From Mycolicibacterium sp. (lineage in GTDB: Bacteria > Actinomycetota > Actinomycetes > Mycobacteriales > Mycobacteriaceae), in contig JACJWN010000003.1 in assembly GCA_020637165.1 (NCBI GenBank), forward strand, positions 558,001 through 622,000: a DNA stretch of 64,000 nucleotides, in the 5' to 3' direction. A program made the position numbers and the translations under genes. Positions 42,024-51,938 of the stretch are shown here, one piece after another; the stretch's first letter is position 1; each line of letters opens with the position of its first letter. The notes below the pieces were generated by a model, which was given only the letters and a program-made list of their open reading frames with translations, was not told the DNA's origin and ran no database searches.

Positions 42024-42821
42024 ATGCACCCGGGCCGCGACGCTGGCGAGGACGTTCGGTTCACCCTCGTCGGCGGCGGCGAGGCGCTCGACGATGACGG
42101 GTTGCGCCGGCTCTATGCCTATCCGGACGCCGCCGATCCCGATCCTCCGGCGCGGCACGTGCTTCGCGGCAACGCCATCACCAGCCTCGACGGCGGCGCC
42201 ACCACCGGCGGCACCTCCGGAGGCCTGGGCGGCGCCGGGGACCGGCGGCTCTTCGCCGTGCTGCGGGAACTGACCGACGTGATCGTCGTGGGGGCCGGCA
42301 CCGCCAGGGCCGAGGGTTACCGCGGCGCGCGGCTCAGCGCCGCCGCGCGCCAGCGCCGCCGGCAGCGCGGCCAGAACGAGGTTCCGCCCATCGCCCTGGT
42401 GACCCGCTCCGGGGTGCTCGAACATGACCTTCCGGTCCTGGCCGACAGCGAAGTGGCCCCGATGGTGTTGACGTGTTCGGAGGCCGTCGACGCCACCCGC
42501 AGGCGCCTCGGCGGGGCGGCCGAGGCCATCGATTGTTCCGGTGCGGACCCCACCGAGGTGGATCTCGCCGTGGCGCTGCGACGCGTGGCCGAGCGGGGCC
42601 TGACGCGGGCGCTCACCGAGGGCGGACCGAGCCTGCTCGGCAGCTTCGTCGCCCGCGGCCTGCTCGACGAGTTGTGTCTGACCTCGGCGCCGGTCCTGGT
42701 GGCCGGACCGGCCGTGCGTATCGCCGCCGGTTCCGAGGAGGTGCTCAGCCGGATGCGGCGGGCCCACATCATGGCCGATGACGACGGCTACATCTACGCG
42801 CGCTACGTCCGCGAGCGCTGA
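42024..42821 (+). CDS. RibD C-terminal-domain reductase (Rv2671-like)
   Basis: A 265-residue protein with the RibD_C/dihydrofolate-reductase-like fold. NAITSLDGGATTGGTSGGLG, DVIVVGAGTARAEGYRGARL, and LTEGGPSLLGSFVARGLLDEL (nucleotide-binding TEGG) are typical. In M. tuberculosis the orthologue is annotated ribD and has been implicated in antifolate resistance as a DHFR-like activity; here the deaminase domain is absent. The ATG start at 42024 is divergent from zapE. Confidence 0.88.
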   Translation: MHPGRDAGEDVRFTLVGGGEALDDDGLRRLYAYPDAADPDPPARHVLRGNAITSLDGGATTGGTSGGLGGAGDRRLFAVLRELTDVIVVGAGTARAEGYRGARLSAAARQRRRQRGQNEVPPIALVTRSGVLEHDLPVLADSEVAPMVLTCSEAVDATRRRLGGAAEAIDCSGADPTEVDLAVALRRVAERGLTRALTEGGPSLLGSFVARGLLDELCLTSAPVLVAGPAVRIAAGSEEVLSRMRRAHIMADDDGYIYARYVRER

Positions 42822-42845
42822 GCACCGGGTCGCTACTGTGGTGCC

Positions 42846-44414
42846 ATGCGTCAACTCCGGCGGGTGCTCACCGCGGTCAGCGCCGGCAGCGTGATGGTGA
42901 CGTTGTTCAGCGGCTGCGCGCCCTGGCTGGCAGCCAATCCCCAGTTCGCCACCGATGGGGCGAGCAACCCGGGCGCCGTCCCCGTCACCAGCGCCGCCCC
43001 CGGCGGCCCGCCGGCGATCGCCGCACCGAAGAACGACCTGGTGTGGAAGGACTGCACCGGCAAAGTCTTCGGTGATGCCGGAACCTCACCGATCCCGGGC
43101 GTGGTACTCGATTGCGCGGACTATGACGCCGACCTCGACCCAGTGGCCGGCGCGACCGGCACGTTGACCATCGGGGCGGTACGGGCCCGCTCAGTGCAGA
43201 CTCCGGCGGACGCCGGCCCGGTGGTCTTCACCACCGGATCGGATCTTCCGTCCTCGCTGCAACTGCCCGTCTGGTTGTCCCGGTCGGGCGCCGACGTCCT
43301 GAAGAACCACCCGATCGTCGCGGTCGATCGCCGCGGTATGGGCTTGTCGAGCCCGATCTACTGCCGGGACGACTACGACCGCCAGGAGATGCGCGAACAA
43401 GCCCAGTTCCAGTCTGGCGACGACCCGGTGGCCAGCCTCGGCGCCATCACGATGACGGCCACCACCGACTGCACCGACGCCATCGCCCCCGGCTCCTCGG
43501 CCTACGACAACGCCCGCGCCGCCGAGGATCTGGAGAGATTGCGCAGCACCTGGGACGTACCCGCGCTGGCGTTGATCGGTATCGGCAACGGCGCGCAGGT
43601 GGCGCTGGCCTACGCCGGCTCGCACCCGGAGAAGGTCGCGCGGCTGGTGCTTGACTCCCCGGTGCCGCCCGGCGTCGGCGCCGAGGCCGCCGCCGACGAG
43701 CAGGTCAAGGCCCAGCAGTCCGCCCTTGAGGCGTTCGCGACCCAGTGCCTGACCGTCGACTGCGCGCTGGGCCCCGACCCGAAGGGCGCTGTCGACGCGC
43801 TGATGGCCGGCGCCCGGGCAGGGCGCGGGCCGGGCGGCATCTCCGCGTCGGTGCTGGCCAACGCCATCATCACCGCACTGGGCTACCCGTCCGGTGATCG
43901 CATCGGCAGTACCGTCAAGCTCGCCGACGCGCTGGCCGCCGCCCGCACGGGCGACATCAACCAGCTGAACAGCCTGGTCAACCAGGCCGAAGCCGTTCGC
44001 GGCACGGACGGGCAGTTCGTCAACGACTGCAGTGACGCGCTCAATCGCCCCACTCCCGACCGGGTACGCGAACTGGTCGTCGCCTGGGGCAAGCAGTACC
44101 CGCAGTTTGGCACCGTCGGCGCCCTGAACCTGGTCAAGTGCCTCAACTGGCCCAGCGGCGCAGCCCCCAAGGACCCCGCCGACCTCGGGGTGGACGTGCT
44201 GCTGCTTGGTGTGCAGAACGACCCGATCGCGGGCGGTCAGGGGGTGGCCGCCATGGCCGCCACCGTCATCAACGCCGGCGCCACCAGCCGCCGGGTGATG
44301 TGGCAGGGAACCGGACACGGCGCCGTCATCTACTCGGCCTGTGCGCTGCCGCCGGTGCTGGGCTATCTCGAGACCGGCGAGGTTCCGCCGACCGACACCT
44401 TCTGCCCCGCCTGA
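42846..44414 (+). CDS. Secreted lipoprotein of the alpha/beta-hydrolase (tripeptidyl peptidase-like) family, Ser nucleophile replaced
   Basis: A 522-residue exported protein with a lipobox at Cys24 (TLFSGC). The hydrolase core resembles mycobacterial CaeA/Hip1 and Rv2672: VAVDRRGMGLSSPIYC, the elbow LIGIGNGAQVALAY, LVLDSPVPPG, LLLGVQNDPIAG (Asp) and GTGHGAVIYSAC (His). The elbow residue is Asn248 where GxSxG proteins carry Ser, so catalysis as a serine protease is doubtful; it may be a binding protein. It precedes aftC on the same strand. Confidence 0.85.
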   Translation: MRQLRRVLTAVSAGSVMVTLFSGCAPWLAANPQFATDGASNPGAVPVTSAAPGGPPAIAAPKNDLVWKDCTGKVFGDAGTSPIPGVVLDCADYDADLDPVAGATGTLTIGAVRARSVQTPADAGPVVFTTGSDLPSSLQLPVWLSRSGADVLKNHPIVAVDRRGMGLSSPIYCRDDYDRQEMREQAQFQSGDDPVASLGAITMTATTDCTDAIAPGSSAYDNARAAEDLERLRSTWDVPALALIGIGNGAQVALAYAGSHPEKVARLVLDSPVPPGVGAEAAADEQVKAQQSALEAFATQCLTVDCALGPDPKGAVDALMAGARAGRGPGGISASVLANAIITALGYPSGDRIGSTVKLADALAAARTGDINQLNSLVNQAEAVRGTDGQFVNDCSDALNRPTPDRVRELVVAWGKQYPQFGTVGALNLVKCLNWPSGAAPKDPADLGVDVLLLGVQNDPIAGGQGVAAMAATVINAGATSRRVMWQGTGHGAVIYSACALPPVLGYLETGEVPPTDTFCPA

Positions 44415-44434
44415 GCGCCTGGGGCACCCGGCCG

Positions 44435-45763
44435 GTGTACGGTGCGGTCGTGGCAGCCGTCGACTCGATACGAACCGGGCTACTCAACGCGTTTCGGCCG
44501 CGAACCAGCGCCCCGAGCACCGCGACGGTTCTACGTTCGGTGCTCTGGCCGATCGCGATCATGTCGATCGTCCACCGCAGTTACGTCCTGACCTCCAACG
44601 GTTACATCACCGACGACTGGGCGCCTGTCTACCGTGCGGCCCGTAACTTCCGCGCCGGCGTCGACATCTACAACGAGCACTTCGACCAGGTGGATCCGCA
44701 TTACCTGTATCCGCCGGGCGGCACGCTGCTGATGGCCCCGTTCGGCTACATCGACAGTGAGTTCGCCGCGCGCAACTGGTTCATCCTGGTCAACACCCTT
44801 GCCGTCATCGTCGCTGGCGTCCTGCTGGTCCGACTCCTGCGATTCCCGCTGTCCTCGGTGGCACTTCCCGCGCTGTTGGCGGCGATGTTCGTCACCGAGT
44901 CGGTGACCAACACATTGGTGTTCACCAACATCAACGGGATCATCCTGCTGCTGGAAGTGCTGTTCTTCCGATGGCTGCTGGACGGGCGCACCGACCGGGA
45001 ATGGCTGGCCGGTGCCGCGATAGGACTTTCGCTGGTGGTCAAACCGGTGCTGGGGGTTCTGCTGCTGCTCCCCCTGCTGAACCGGCAGTGGCGCGCCCTG
45101 GGCGCCGCCCTCGCGGTGCCGTTGGCGTTCAACGCGGTGGCCTGGCCGCTGGTGGCCGACCGGATGAACTTCGTCAACCGGACGCTGCCCTACATCTTCT
45201 CCACCCGCGACTACTTCAATTCCTCGGTGCTGGGCAACGGCGTGTACTACGGGCTGCCGATGTGGCTGATCATCGCGCTGCGGGTGCTGTTCCTGGCACT
45301 GGCCGCGGCAAGCCTGTGGCTGCTCACCCGCTACTACCGCACCCGCGACCCGCTGATGTGGATGCTCACCTCCTCGGGAGTGCTGCTGATCGCCTCCTGG
45401 CTGGTGCTCTCGCTGGCGCAGGGTTACTACTCGATGATGCTCTTCCCGTTCCTGATGACGGTGGTGCTGCCCAACTCGGTGCTGCGCAACTGGCCGGCCT
45501 GGCTGGCGGTCTACGGATTCCTGACCCTGGACCGCTGGCTGATGTGGCGCTGGCCCACGACCGGCCGTTTCCTGGAGTACATGAAGATCACCTACGGGTG
45601 GTCGCTGATGCTTGTCGTGGTCTTCTGTGTGCTGTATTTCCGCTACCGCGACGCCAAGGAGAGCGGCCGGCTCGACGCCCACCCGGAGGACGGTATCGAC
45701 CCGCCCTGGATGGCCGAGGCCACCCGCCGGCGCAACGACATCCTGGCCACTGCGCCGGCGTAG
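44435..45763 (+). CDS. aftC: Alpha-(1->3)-arabinofuranosyltransferase AftC
   Basis: A polytopic membrane glycosyltransferase (GT-C type, DUF2029-like) of 442 residues that uses decaprenyl-phosphoryl-arabinose to add alpha-1,3 branches in arabinogalactan and LAM. NGYITDDWAPVYRAARNF and DPHYLYPPGGTLLMAPFGY carry the acidic residues of the first periplasmic loop; about nine to ten membrane helices follow, with ILLLEVLFFRWLL and SLAQGYYSMMLFPFLMTVVL. GTG at 44435 (VYGAVVAAVDSIRTG) matches the M. tuberculosis start MYGALVTAADSIRTG. Confidence 0.94.
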   Translation: MYGAVVAAVDSIRTGLLNAFRPRTSAPSTATVLRSVLWPIAIMSIVHRSYVLTSNGYITDDWAPVYRAARNFRAGVDIYNEHFDQVDPHYLYPPGGTLLMAPFGYIDSEFAARNWFILVNTLAVIVAGVLLVRLLRFPLSSVALPALLAAMFVTESVTNTLVFTNINGIILLLEVLFFRWLLDGRTDREWLAGAAIGLSLVVKPVLGVLLLLPLLNRQWRALGAALAVPLAFNAVAWPLVADRMNFVNRTLPYIFSTRDYFNSSVLGNGVYYGLPMWLIIALRVLFLALAAASLWLLTRYYRTRDPLMWMLTSSGVLLIASWLVLSLAQGYYSMMLFPFLMTVVLPNSVLRNWPAWLAVYGFLTLDRWLMWRWPTTGRFLEYMKITYGWSLMLVVVFCVLYFRYRDAKESGRLDAHPEDGIDPPWMAEATRRRNDILATAPA

Positions 45764-45785
45764 CACCGGCGGGTAACCTGGGGTG

Positions 45786-46181
45786 ATGCTCGAACTCACC
45801 GACGACGAGTGGCGCAAGCGGCTCTCCCCCGCGGAGTTCCAGGTCCTGCGCCGGGCCGGCACCGAACGCCCGTTCACCGGCGAGTACACCGACACTACGA
45901 CCGAGGGCGTCTACCAGTGCCGGGCCTGCGGCGCCGAATTGTTCCGCAGCACAGAGAAATTCGCGTCACACTGCGGGTGGCCGTCGTTCTTCGACCCGGC
46001 CAAATCCGAGGCGGTGGTACTGCGTGCCGATGACTCACTGGGAATGCGCCGGGTCGAGGTGGTGTGCGCCAACTGCGAGAGCCACCTGGGGCATGTGTTC
46101 ACCGGGGAGGGATACCCCACTCCCACCGACCAGCGTTACTGCATCAACTCGATCTCGCTGAGGCTGGTGCCGGCCAGGTAG
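45786..46181 (+). CDS. msrB: Peptide methionine (R)-S-oxide reductase
   Basis: A 131-residue MsrB that reduces methionine-R-sulfoxide in oxidised proteins. Structural zinc cysteines (CRACG and [10 protein letters not shown]), the substrate motif [10 protein letters not shown], and catalytic Cys in RYCINSISL are intact. ATG 45786 is chosen; an in-frame GTG directly precedes it. It lies downstream of aftC, the order of Rv2673-Rv2674. Confidence 0.94.
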   Translation: MLELTDDEWRKRLSPAEFQVLRRAGTERPFTGEYTDTTTEGVYQCRACGAELFRSTEKFASHCGWPSFFDPAKSEAVVLRADDSLGMRRVEVVCANCESHLGHVFTGEGYPTPTDQRYCINSISLRLVPAR

Positions 46182-48076
46182 GCGCCTGCGGTGGAAGGCC
46201 CTGGATCTCCTCGGCGGTCAACGGGAGGCTGAACAGGTAGCCCTGTACGACGTCGCTGGGTATTGACGAAGTCGCGACACCGTTTCCTCGTCCTCCACAC
46301 CCTCGGCGACCGTGGTCAGGTCCAGTTCGTGGGCCAGGTCCAGCACGGCCCGGACGACCGCTGCCGCGCGGGCGTCCCCGCTGATCGGTGCGATGAGACC
46401 ACGGTCCAACTTGATCTCGTCGATGGCCGGTTCGCGCAGATAGGACAGCGCGGAATAGCCACTGCCGATATCGTCGACCGCGATCCGGATTCCGCTCTGG
46501 CGGAGTTCGTTCAGAACGGTCTTGGTGCTCTCGAAGCTCGCAAGTAGTACGTCCTCGGTGATCTCTGTCGGATCGAGGCCCCGCTCGTCGAGAGCGCGGA
46601 TCAGCCGGGACGGGAACCTCGGATCCGCCAGCATGGGCGCCCAGACGTTGACTGCAAGCGGGACGGCGCCGCCGGCCGACCGCCATCTGGCGAGGGGTGC
46701 TGCCAGCGCAGCAGGGCCTCCACCCCCACCAACTGCCCGGTGCGAAGGTTGAACTTGGGCTGGTAACGCAGTTCCAGTGCGGAGTTGGTGATTCCTTCCC
46801 GCAGTTCGGCGAGGGTGCGCACCGCCGCCGCGCCGGCCGCCGAATCCTGCGGACCGCCGGCCAACAGTCGCTCGGCGATCAGGCCGTTAACCGGGTCTTC
46901 GGCCTCGGAAAGGACATGGACACCGGCGAACCCGGACCGCTTTCCCACGTACATCGCCGAATCGGCCCGCTTGAGCAACTCCTCGGCGGATTGCCCGGCG
47001 GTATCGGGCTCCGCAACGGCCAGTCCGACGCTGGGACGGATCAGCAGTTCCTGACCCTCGACGAGGAAAGGCTGGTCGAAGGAACCCGCGATACGCTCGG
47101 CGACCCCGCCGGGCGTCATCGGAAACTCCCTCGACGGGGACGGCGAACTCGTCGCCACCCAGTCGGGCGATCGCGTCGTCATCACCGACGCAGCCGCGCA
47201 ACCGATCGGCGACGGCGATCAGCAACTCGTCGCCGGCCGAATGCCCGAGCGCGTCGTTGACCAACTTGAAGTCGTTGAGGTCGATGGCGAGCACCCCCAC
47301 CTGCCGGCCGGGCCGTCCCGGCATCCGGAGGGCCTGCCGCAGACGCTCATCGAACCGGACCCGGTTGGCCAGGCCGGTCAGCGGGTCGTGCCGGGATTGT
47401 TCGGACAGCTGTGCAAGCAGTTGGCGATCCTCGTTGACCGCCAGGTACTGCCGGGCCAGCACCGCGAGAAGCAGCACCAGCCCGACGACGAGCACCGGGC
47501 CCGACTTGAGCGTGGGGCTGCTCGGCCGCGATGGCCAACCCGGCGAGCACCAGCGGTACGAACGGCAACCAGACCGACACCTATCCCGACGTCTCGTCGC
47601 CGATCTGCTCATCGAAGGACGCCCGGGCACCCTCGGCGACGCCGATGGTGACCAACCGACTCTGCGAGCGGCGGCTGCGCCCCACCGGAAACACCAGGAG
47701 CGCCACACACAGCGCGACCGGGAACATGAGATAGGCCGGACCGGCAAGCGTCGGCCACGAGCCTTGCCGAAGCCACAGCTTTTGGTAGGACCACAGCGAC
47801 TCCCCCACCGTCGCCCCGGCAAAAAAGGATCGCCAATACCACCCAGGCGGCCCGCACCCTGCCCCGGGCCGACCGCGCCGCGAGAACGGCGAGGACTCCG
47901 CCGACCGCCACGACGAGAATTGACTCGATGCCGATGACCACCTTGACCGTCCACGGATCCGAGAAGTGAACAGTAGCCAGCCCGCGTAGCCGACGAAAAG
48001 CATCACCGCGCAATGCCAGACATAGGCCGGTCTGGGCATCGCGACCGCCCCCTGCCCGGCGCTCCCGCCGACGCAC
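46144..48076 (-). pseudogene. Decayed membrane GGDEF-EAL (c-di-GMP) protein gene
   Basis: Homology to one protein is scattered over several frames. N-terminal membrane segments (AYVWHCAVMLFVGYAGWLL; VVIGIESILVVAVGGVLAVL) change frame. A frame ending GDETSG stops at TAG (47581) and resumes in the same frame with VSVWLPFVPLVLAGLA. A GGDEF domain (RHDPLTGLANRVRFDERL; RLGGDEF near 47145-47165) then shifts frame into ELRYQPKFNLRTGQ and GVEALLRWQHP. A further shift leads to DDIGSGYSALSYL and KLDRGLI, and a last one to QGYLFSLPLTAEEI. At least six frameshifts and one stop make a functional product unlikely. Confidence 0.85.
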
Positions 48077-48116
48077 CGGTGTTTGCCGAAATCGGCGCCA
48101 GTCTAACGCCAGAACG

Positions 48117-48821
48117 CTAGGGCAGCCGGGTAACGAGTTCCTCGACGCTGACCCGGGGACCGGTGTGGAACGGGATCTCCTCGCGAACGTGGAGTCGCGC
48201 CTCGGTGGCGCGCAGATCCCGCATCAGATCGACGATCCGGTGCAGTTCGGGCGCCTCGAAGGCCAGGATCCACTCGTAGTCGCCGAGGGCGAAGGCCGGA
48301 ACGGTGTTGGCCCGCACGTCCTTGTACCCGCGGGCCGCAGCGCCGTGGTCGGCGAGCATCTTGCGTCGCTGCTCGTCAGGGAGCAGGTACCAATCCAGGG
48401 AACGCACGAACGGGTAGACACAGATGTAGTCGCCCGGAGCCTCGCCGGCCAGGAATGCCGGCACATGGCTCTTGTTGAATTCGGCCGGGCGGTGCAGACC
48501 CACGCTGCTCCACACCGGCGTGCACGCCCGCCCCAGAGTGGTGGTGCGCCGGAAGTCGCTGTAGGCGGCCTGCAGTGTCTCGATCCGTTCGGCGTGCATC
48601 CAGATCATGAAGTCGGCGTCGGCCCGCATCCCGGCCACGTCGTAGATCCCGCGGATCACCACGCCGTTGTCCTCCTGCTGCTTGAGGAACATCGCGGTCT
48701 CGTCGCTGACGGCCGCACGGGACTGCTCGTCGTAACCCAACTCGCCCGGTCGCACCGCGAACGAGGAAAACATCACGTAGCGGATGGTGGCGTTGAGAGC
48801 GTTGTAATCCAGGCGCGCCAT
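48117..48821 (-). CDS. hemQ: Coproheme decarboxylase HemQ (chlorite dismutase-like)
   Basis: A 234-residue Cld-family protein that converts coproheme III to haem b in the coproporphyrin-dependent pathway of actinobacteria. [19 protein letters not shown] bears the conserved Tyr for radical decarboxylation, and [12 protein letters not shown] bears the proximal His. It lies 22 nt downstream of hemY, with hemE next, so the three haem enzymes form one minus-strand operon. Confidence 0.95.
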   Translation of the reverse strand: MARLDYNALNATIRYVMFSSFAVRPGELGYDEQSRAAVSDETAMFLKQQEDNGVVIRGIYDVAGMRADADFMIWMHAERIETLQAAYSDFRRTTTLGRACTPVWSSVGLHRPAEFNKSHVPAFLAGEAPGDYICVYPFVRSLDWYLLPDEQRRKMLADHGAAARGYKDVRANTVPAFALGDYEWILAFEAPELHRIVDLMRDLRATEARLHVREEIPFHTGPRVSVEELVTRLP

Positions 48822-48842
48822 GAACCCTATGGTGCCACGGGG

Positions 48843-50207
48843 CTAACCCGAGCCGGCGGCCACCGCCGCCACGGCCGCCCGCCCCGCCGCGGCCAGACAG
48901 GCGGGCACCCCGACACCGTCGAGGAAGTTGCCGGCGACCGCCAGCCCGGGCGGCACCCCGGCGCGAACCTCGGCGGCCAGATCGGCGTGGCCAGGGCCGT
49001 ACTGCGGCAGCGCGTCGATCCAGCGGTGTACCAGAACCTCCAGTGGGTCGACGGAGATGCCGAACACCTTCTCGAGGTCCTGCAAAGCCCAGGCGATCAA
49101 CCGCTCGTCCGGGGTCGTGCGAGCGATATCGTCGCCGAACCTGCCGAACGAGAGCCGCAGCAGTTCGGCACCGCCGCGCCTGCCCCACTTGCGGCTGGAC
49201 AGGGTGATCGCCTTCGAGTGCAGACGCTCTCCCCCGGCCACCAGCACACCGGACTGCGGAGGAAAAGGGGTGCCCGGCGTGACGGCCATGGCCAGTACCG
49301 CCGCCGAGGCGACCGGCACCCGGGCGGCCGCCGCCCCGGCCCGGGGAGCGACCTCGCTGAGCAGCGCGGCGGCGCGGGGGGCCGGAAGAGCCAGTACCAC
49401 GGCGTCGGCTCGGGACACCGCGCCGGTTCCGTCCCGCAACGCCCAGCCCCTGCCCTCCCGCGCGATGCCGAGAATCTGCGCATCGACCCAGCGCGCCCGG
49501 CTTCGCGCGAGCAGTGCGTCCAGCAGCACCCGGTAGCCGCCTTCCACCGCGCCGAAGACCGGGCCGCCGGTGCTGCCCGAGAGAACTCGCTGAACCGCCG
49601 CGGTGAGGCTCTGCGCGCCGGCGTCCAGAGCGGCCGCCACGGCCGGGACGGCCGAGCGGATTCCGATGGTGGCGGCCGAGCCCGCGTAGACCCCCGACAG
49701 CATCGGGTCCACCGAACGGGTCACCACCTGTGCGCCGAAACGATCGGCAACCACCGCACCGACGGCGGGGTCCGATCCGGCCCGCCAGTGCAGGGGGCGG
49801 TCGGGCTCGGCGGCGATACGCGCGATGGTGGCGGCGTCGACCAGACCGGACATCGACTGCGCCGAGGAGGGTATTCCGTTGACCGCCCCCGCGGGCAGCG
49901 GGTGCAAGCGACCGCCGCTGAAAATCGTGGTGGCCACTCCGGTGGGCGTGATCTGCCGGTCGGCCAGACCGAGTTCACGCAGCAGCGCGGGGACCTCGGG
50001 CCGGCGCGAGATGAAGGCCTCGGCGCCGATGTCCATCGGCCGGCCGCCGAGCGTCTCGGTCCGCAGCACCCCGCCGAGCCGGTCGGCCGGGTCGAAGATG
50101 ACGATCGCCGCCTCCGGTCCTGCGGCGGCGCGGATCCGGTAGGCCGCCGCCAGACCCGAGATACCGCCGCCCACGACCGCGTAGGTGCGCGCGTGAGCCG
50201 ACGTCAC
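48843..50207 (-). CDS. hemY: Coproporphyrinogen III / protoporphyrinogen oxidase HemY
   Basis: A 454-residue FAD-dependent oxidase of the HemY type; in actinobacteria it oxidises coproporphyrinogen III to coproporphyrin III. The N-terminal dinucleotide fold [37 protein letters not shown] and the C-terminal [23 protein letters not shown] motif are intact. A GTG start at 50207 overlaps the hemE stop (GTGA, 50204-50207); the longer frame is rejected. Confidence 0.94.
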   Translation of the reverse strand: MTSAHARTYAVVGGGISGLAAAYRIRAAAGPEAAIVIFDPADRLGGVLRTETLGGRPMDIGAEAFISRRPEVPALLRELGLADRQITPTGVATTIFSGGRLHPLPAGAVNGIPSSAQSMSGLVDAATIARIAAEPDRPLHWRAGSDPAVGAVVADRFGAQVVTRSVDPMLSGVYAGSAATIGIRSAVPAVAAALDAGAQSLTAAVQRVLSGSTGGPVFGAVEGGYRVLLDALLARSRARWVDAQILGIAREGRGWALRDGTGAVSRADAVVLALPAPRAAALLSEVAPRAGAAAARVPVASAAVLAMAVTPGTPFPPQSGVLVAGGERLHSKAITLSSRKWGRRGGAELLRLSFGRFGDDIARTTPDERLIAWALQDLEKVFGISVDPLEVLVHRWIDALPQYGPGHADLAAEVRAGVPPGLAVAGNFLDGVGVPACLAAAGRAAVAAVAAGSG

Positions 50208-51262
50208 AGCGAATGCACCAGGGCCACCAGGTCGGTGATCAGTTGCGGGTCGGTGGCCGGCAGGACGCCGTGTCCGAGATTGAAGATATGACCGGCGGCC
50301 CCGGCGGCCATGGCCCGCCGGGCGTCCTCGACGACGGCCCTGGCGGCGGTCTCGACGGCCGGCCAGCCCGCCAGCAGGACAACCGGATCGAGGTTGCCCT
50401 GCAACGCCTTCCCTGGTCCGACCCGCTTGGCCGCGTCGGCCAGCGAGGTGCGCCAGTCGACGCCGACCACGGTTGCCCCCGCCTCCCCCATGGCGCCGAG
50501 CAACTCCGCGGTACCGACCCCGAAGTGGGTCATCGGGACCCCCCGGCCGGCCAGTTCCGCGAATACCCGGCAGCTGTGCGGCAGCACATAGGTGCGGTAG
50601 TCGGCCAGCGACAGCGTCCCCGCCCACGAGTCGAACAGCTGGATGGCGTCCACCCCGGCGTCGAGCTGCGCCCGCAGGAAGTCGATCGTCAGGTCAGTCA
50701 GCACCTCCATCAGCGAGTGCCAGGTGGACGGCTCGGCGAACATCATGGTCTTGGTGCGTTCGTGGAGTTTGCTGGGACCGCCCTCGACCAGGTACGAGGC
50801 CAGGGTGAAGGGGGCACCGGCAAAGCCGATCAGCGGGACATCGCCCAGCGCGCCGACCAGCAGGCCGACCGCCTCGATGACGGCGTCAACCCGTTGGAGC
50901 TCAAGGCCTTTCATGGCCGCCACGTCGGCCTCGGCCCGCACCGGTCGGGCGATCACCGGCCCGACGTCGGCCACGATGTCCACATCGACCCCGGCGGCGC
51001 GCAACGGCACCACGATGTCGGAGAACAGGATCGCCGCGTCGACGCCGTGCCGGCGGACGGGCTGCAGTGTGATCTCGCAGACCAACTCGGGGTCGAAACA
51101 GGCCTGCATCATGGTGTTCCGGGCACGCAACTCACGATATTCCGGCAGCGAACGGCCGGCCTGGCGCATGAACCACACCGGAATCCGACCGGGTTCGCGA
51201 CCGGTGGCGGCGGCCAGATAAGGCGCCTCGGGCAGATGACGGCGGGTGTTCACGGCGACCAT
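50204..51262 (-). CDS. hemE: Uroporphyrinogen decarboxylase
   Basis: A 352-residue HemE that decarboxylates the four acetate side chains of uroporphyrinogen [23 protein letters not shown] (catalytic loop) and [10 protein letters not shown] with the key Asp are present, with the C-terminal GNLDPVVLL and [12 protein letters not shown] barrel strands. ATG 51262 is used; a GTG at 51253 ([14 protein letters not shown]) resembles the M. tuberculosis start more closely, so the first three residues are uncertain. It is the first gene of the hemE-hemY-hemQ operon. Confidence 0.95.
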   Translation of the reverse strand: MVAVNTRRHLPEAPYLAAATGREPGRIPVWFMRQAGRSLPEYRELRARNTMMQACFDPELVCEITLQPVRRHGVDAAILFSDIVVPLRAAGVDVDIVADVGPVIARPVRAEADVAAMKGLELQRVDAVIEAVGLLVGALGDVPLIGFAGAPFTLASYLVEGGPSKLHERTKTMMFAEPSTWHSLMEVLTDLTIDFLRAQLDAGVDAIQLFDSWAGTLSLADYRTYVLPHSCRVFAELAGRGVPMTHFGVGTAELLGAMGEAGATVVGVDWRTSLADAAKRVGPGKALQGNLDPVVLLAGWPAVETAARAVVEDARRAMAAGAAGHIFNLGHGVLPATDPQLITDLVALVHSL

Positions 51263-51355
51263 GCTGCCACGGCCCCCGGCCGGCACAGGGCCCGGCAGCA
51301 CCTCCCGCGGCGCGCCTGCCTGCACGGCTCGCGGCTTGAGGCTACCGTCGAACGA

Positions 51356-51937
51356 GTGACCAGCGCGGAGCCGACGCAGTTCGGCGAGGCCGTGGCGGCG
51401 ATGAACGCCGCCAGGGTCCGGCCGGAGATCGAACTCGGCCCGATCCGCCCACCTCAACGCCTCGCCCCGTACAGCTATGCGCTGGGCGCCGAGGTGCGCC
51501 GCCCGGAACCGGAGGTCGTGCCGGAACGCTCGGAAGGCGATGCCTTCGGCCGGCTCATCCTGCTGCACGATCCCGACGGGGCCGATGCCTGGGACGGCAC
51601 CATGCGGCTCGTCGCCTTCATTCAGGCCGACCTCGACGCCAGTGAGGCGGTGGATCCGTTGCTGCCCGAGGTCGCCTGGAGCTGGCTGGTCGACGCCCTG
51701 GAGTCGCGGGCCGGGCAGGCCACCGCGCTGGGCGGAACCGTCACCGCCACCACCTCGGTGCGCTACGGCGACATCTCCGGCCCGCCGCGCGCCCACCAGT
51801 TGGAGCTGCGCGCCTCGTGGACGGCCACGAGCCTGGACCTGGGTGCCCATGTGCAAGCGTTCTGCGAGGTGCTCGAACACGCCGCCGGGCTGCCGCCGGC
51901 CGGTGTCACCGACCTGAGCTCGCGCTCCCGCGCCTGA
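51356..51937 (+). CDS. DUF3000-family protein
   Basis: A 193-residue actinobacterial DUF3000 protein (Rv2680 type) of unknown function. It starts [20 protein letters not shown] at GTG 51356; [21 protein letters not shown] and [14 protein letters not shown] are typical. It is divergent from hemE and ends 1 nt before the RNase D gene ATG, an arrangement constant in mycobacteria, suggesting a link to RNA metabolism that is not demonstrated. Confidence 0.85.
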   Translation: MTSAEPTQFGEAVAAMNAARVRPEIELGPIRPPQRLAPYSYALGAEVRRPEPEVVPERSEGDAFGRLILLHDPDGADAWDGTMRLVAFIQADLDASEAVDPLLPEVAWSWLVDALESRAGQATALGGTVTATTSVRYGDISGPPRAHQLELRASWTATSLDLGAHVQAFCEVLEHAAGLPPAGVTDLSSRSRA

Positions 51938-51938
51938 G

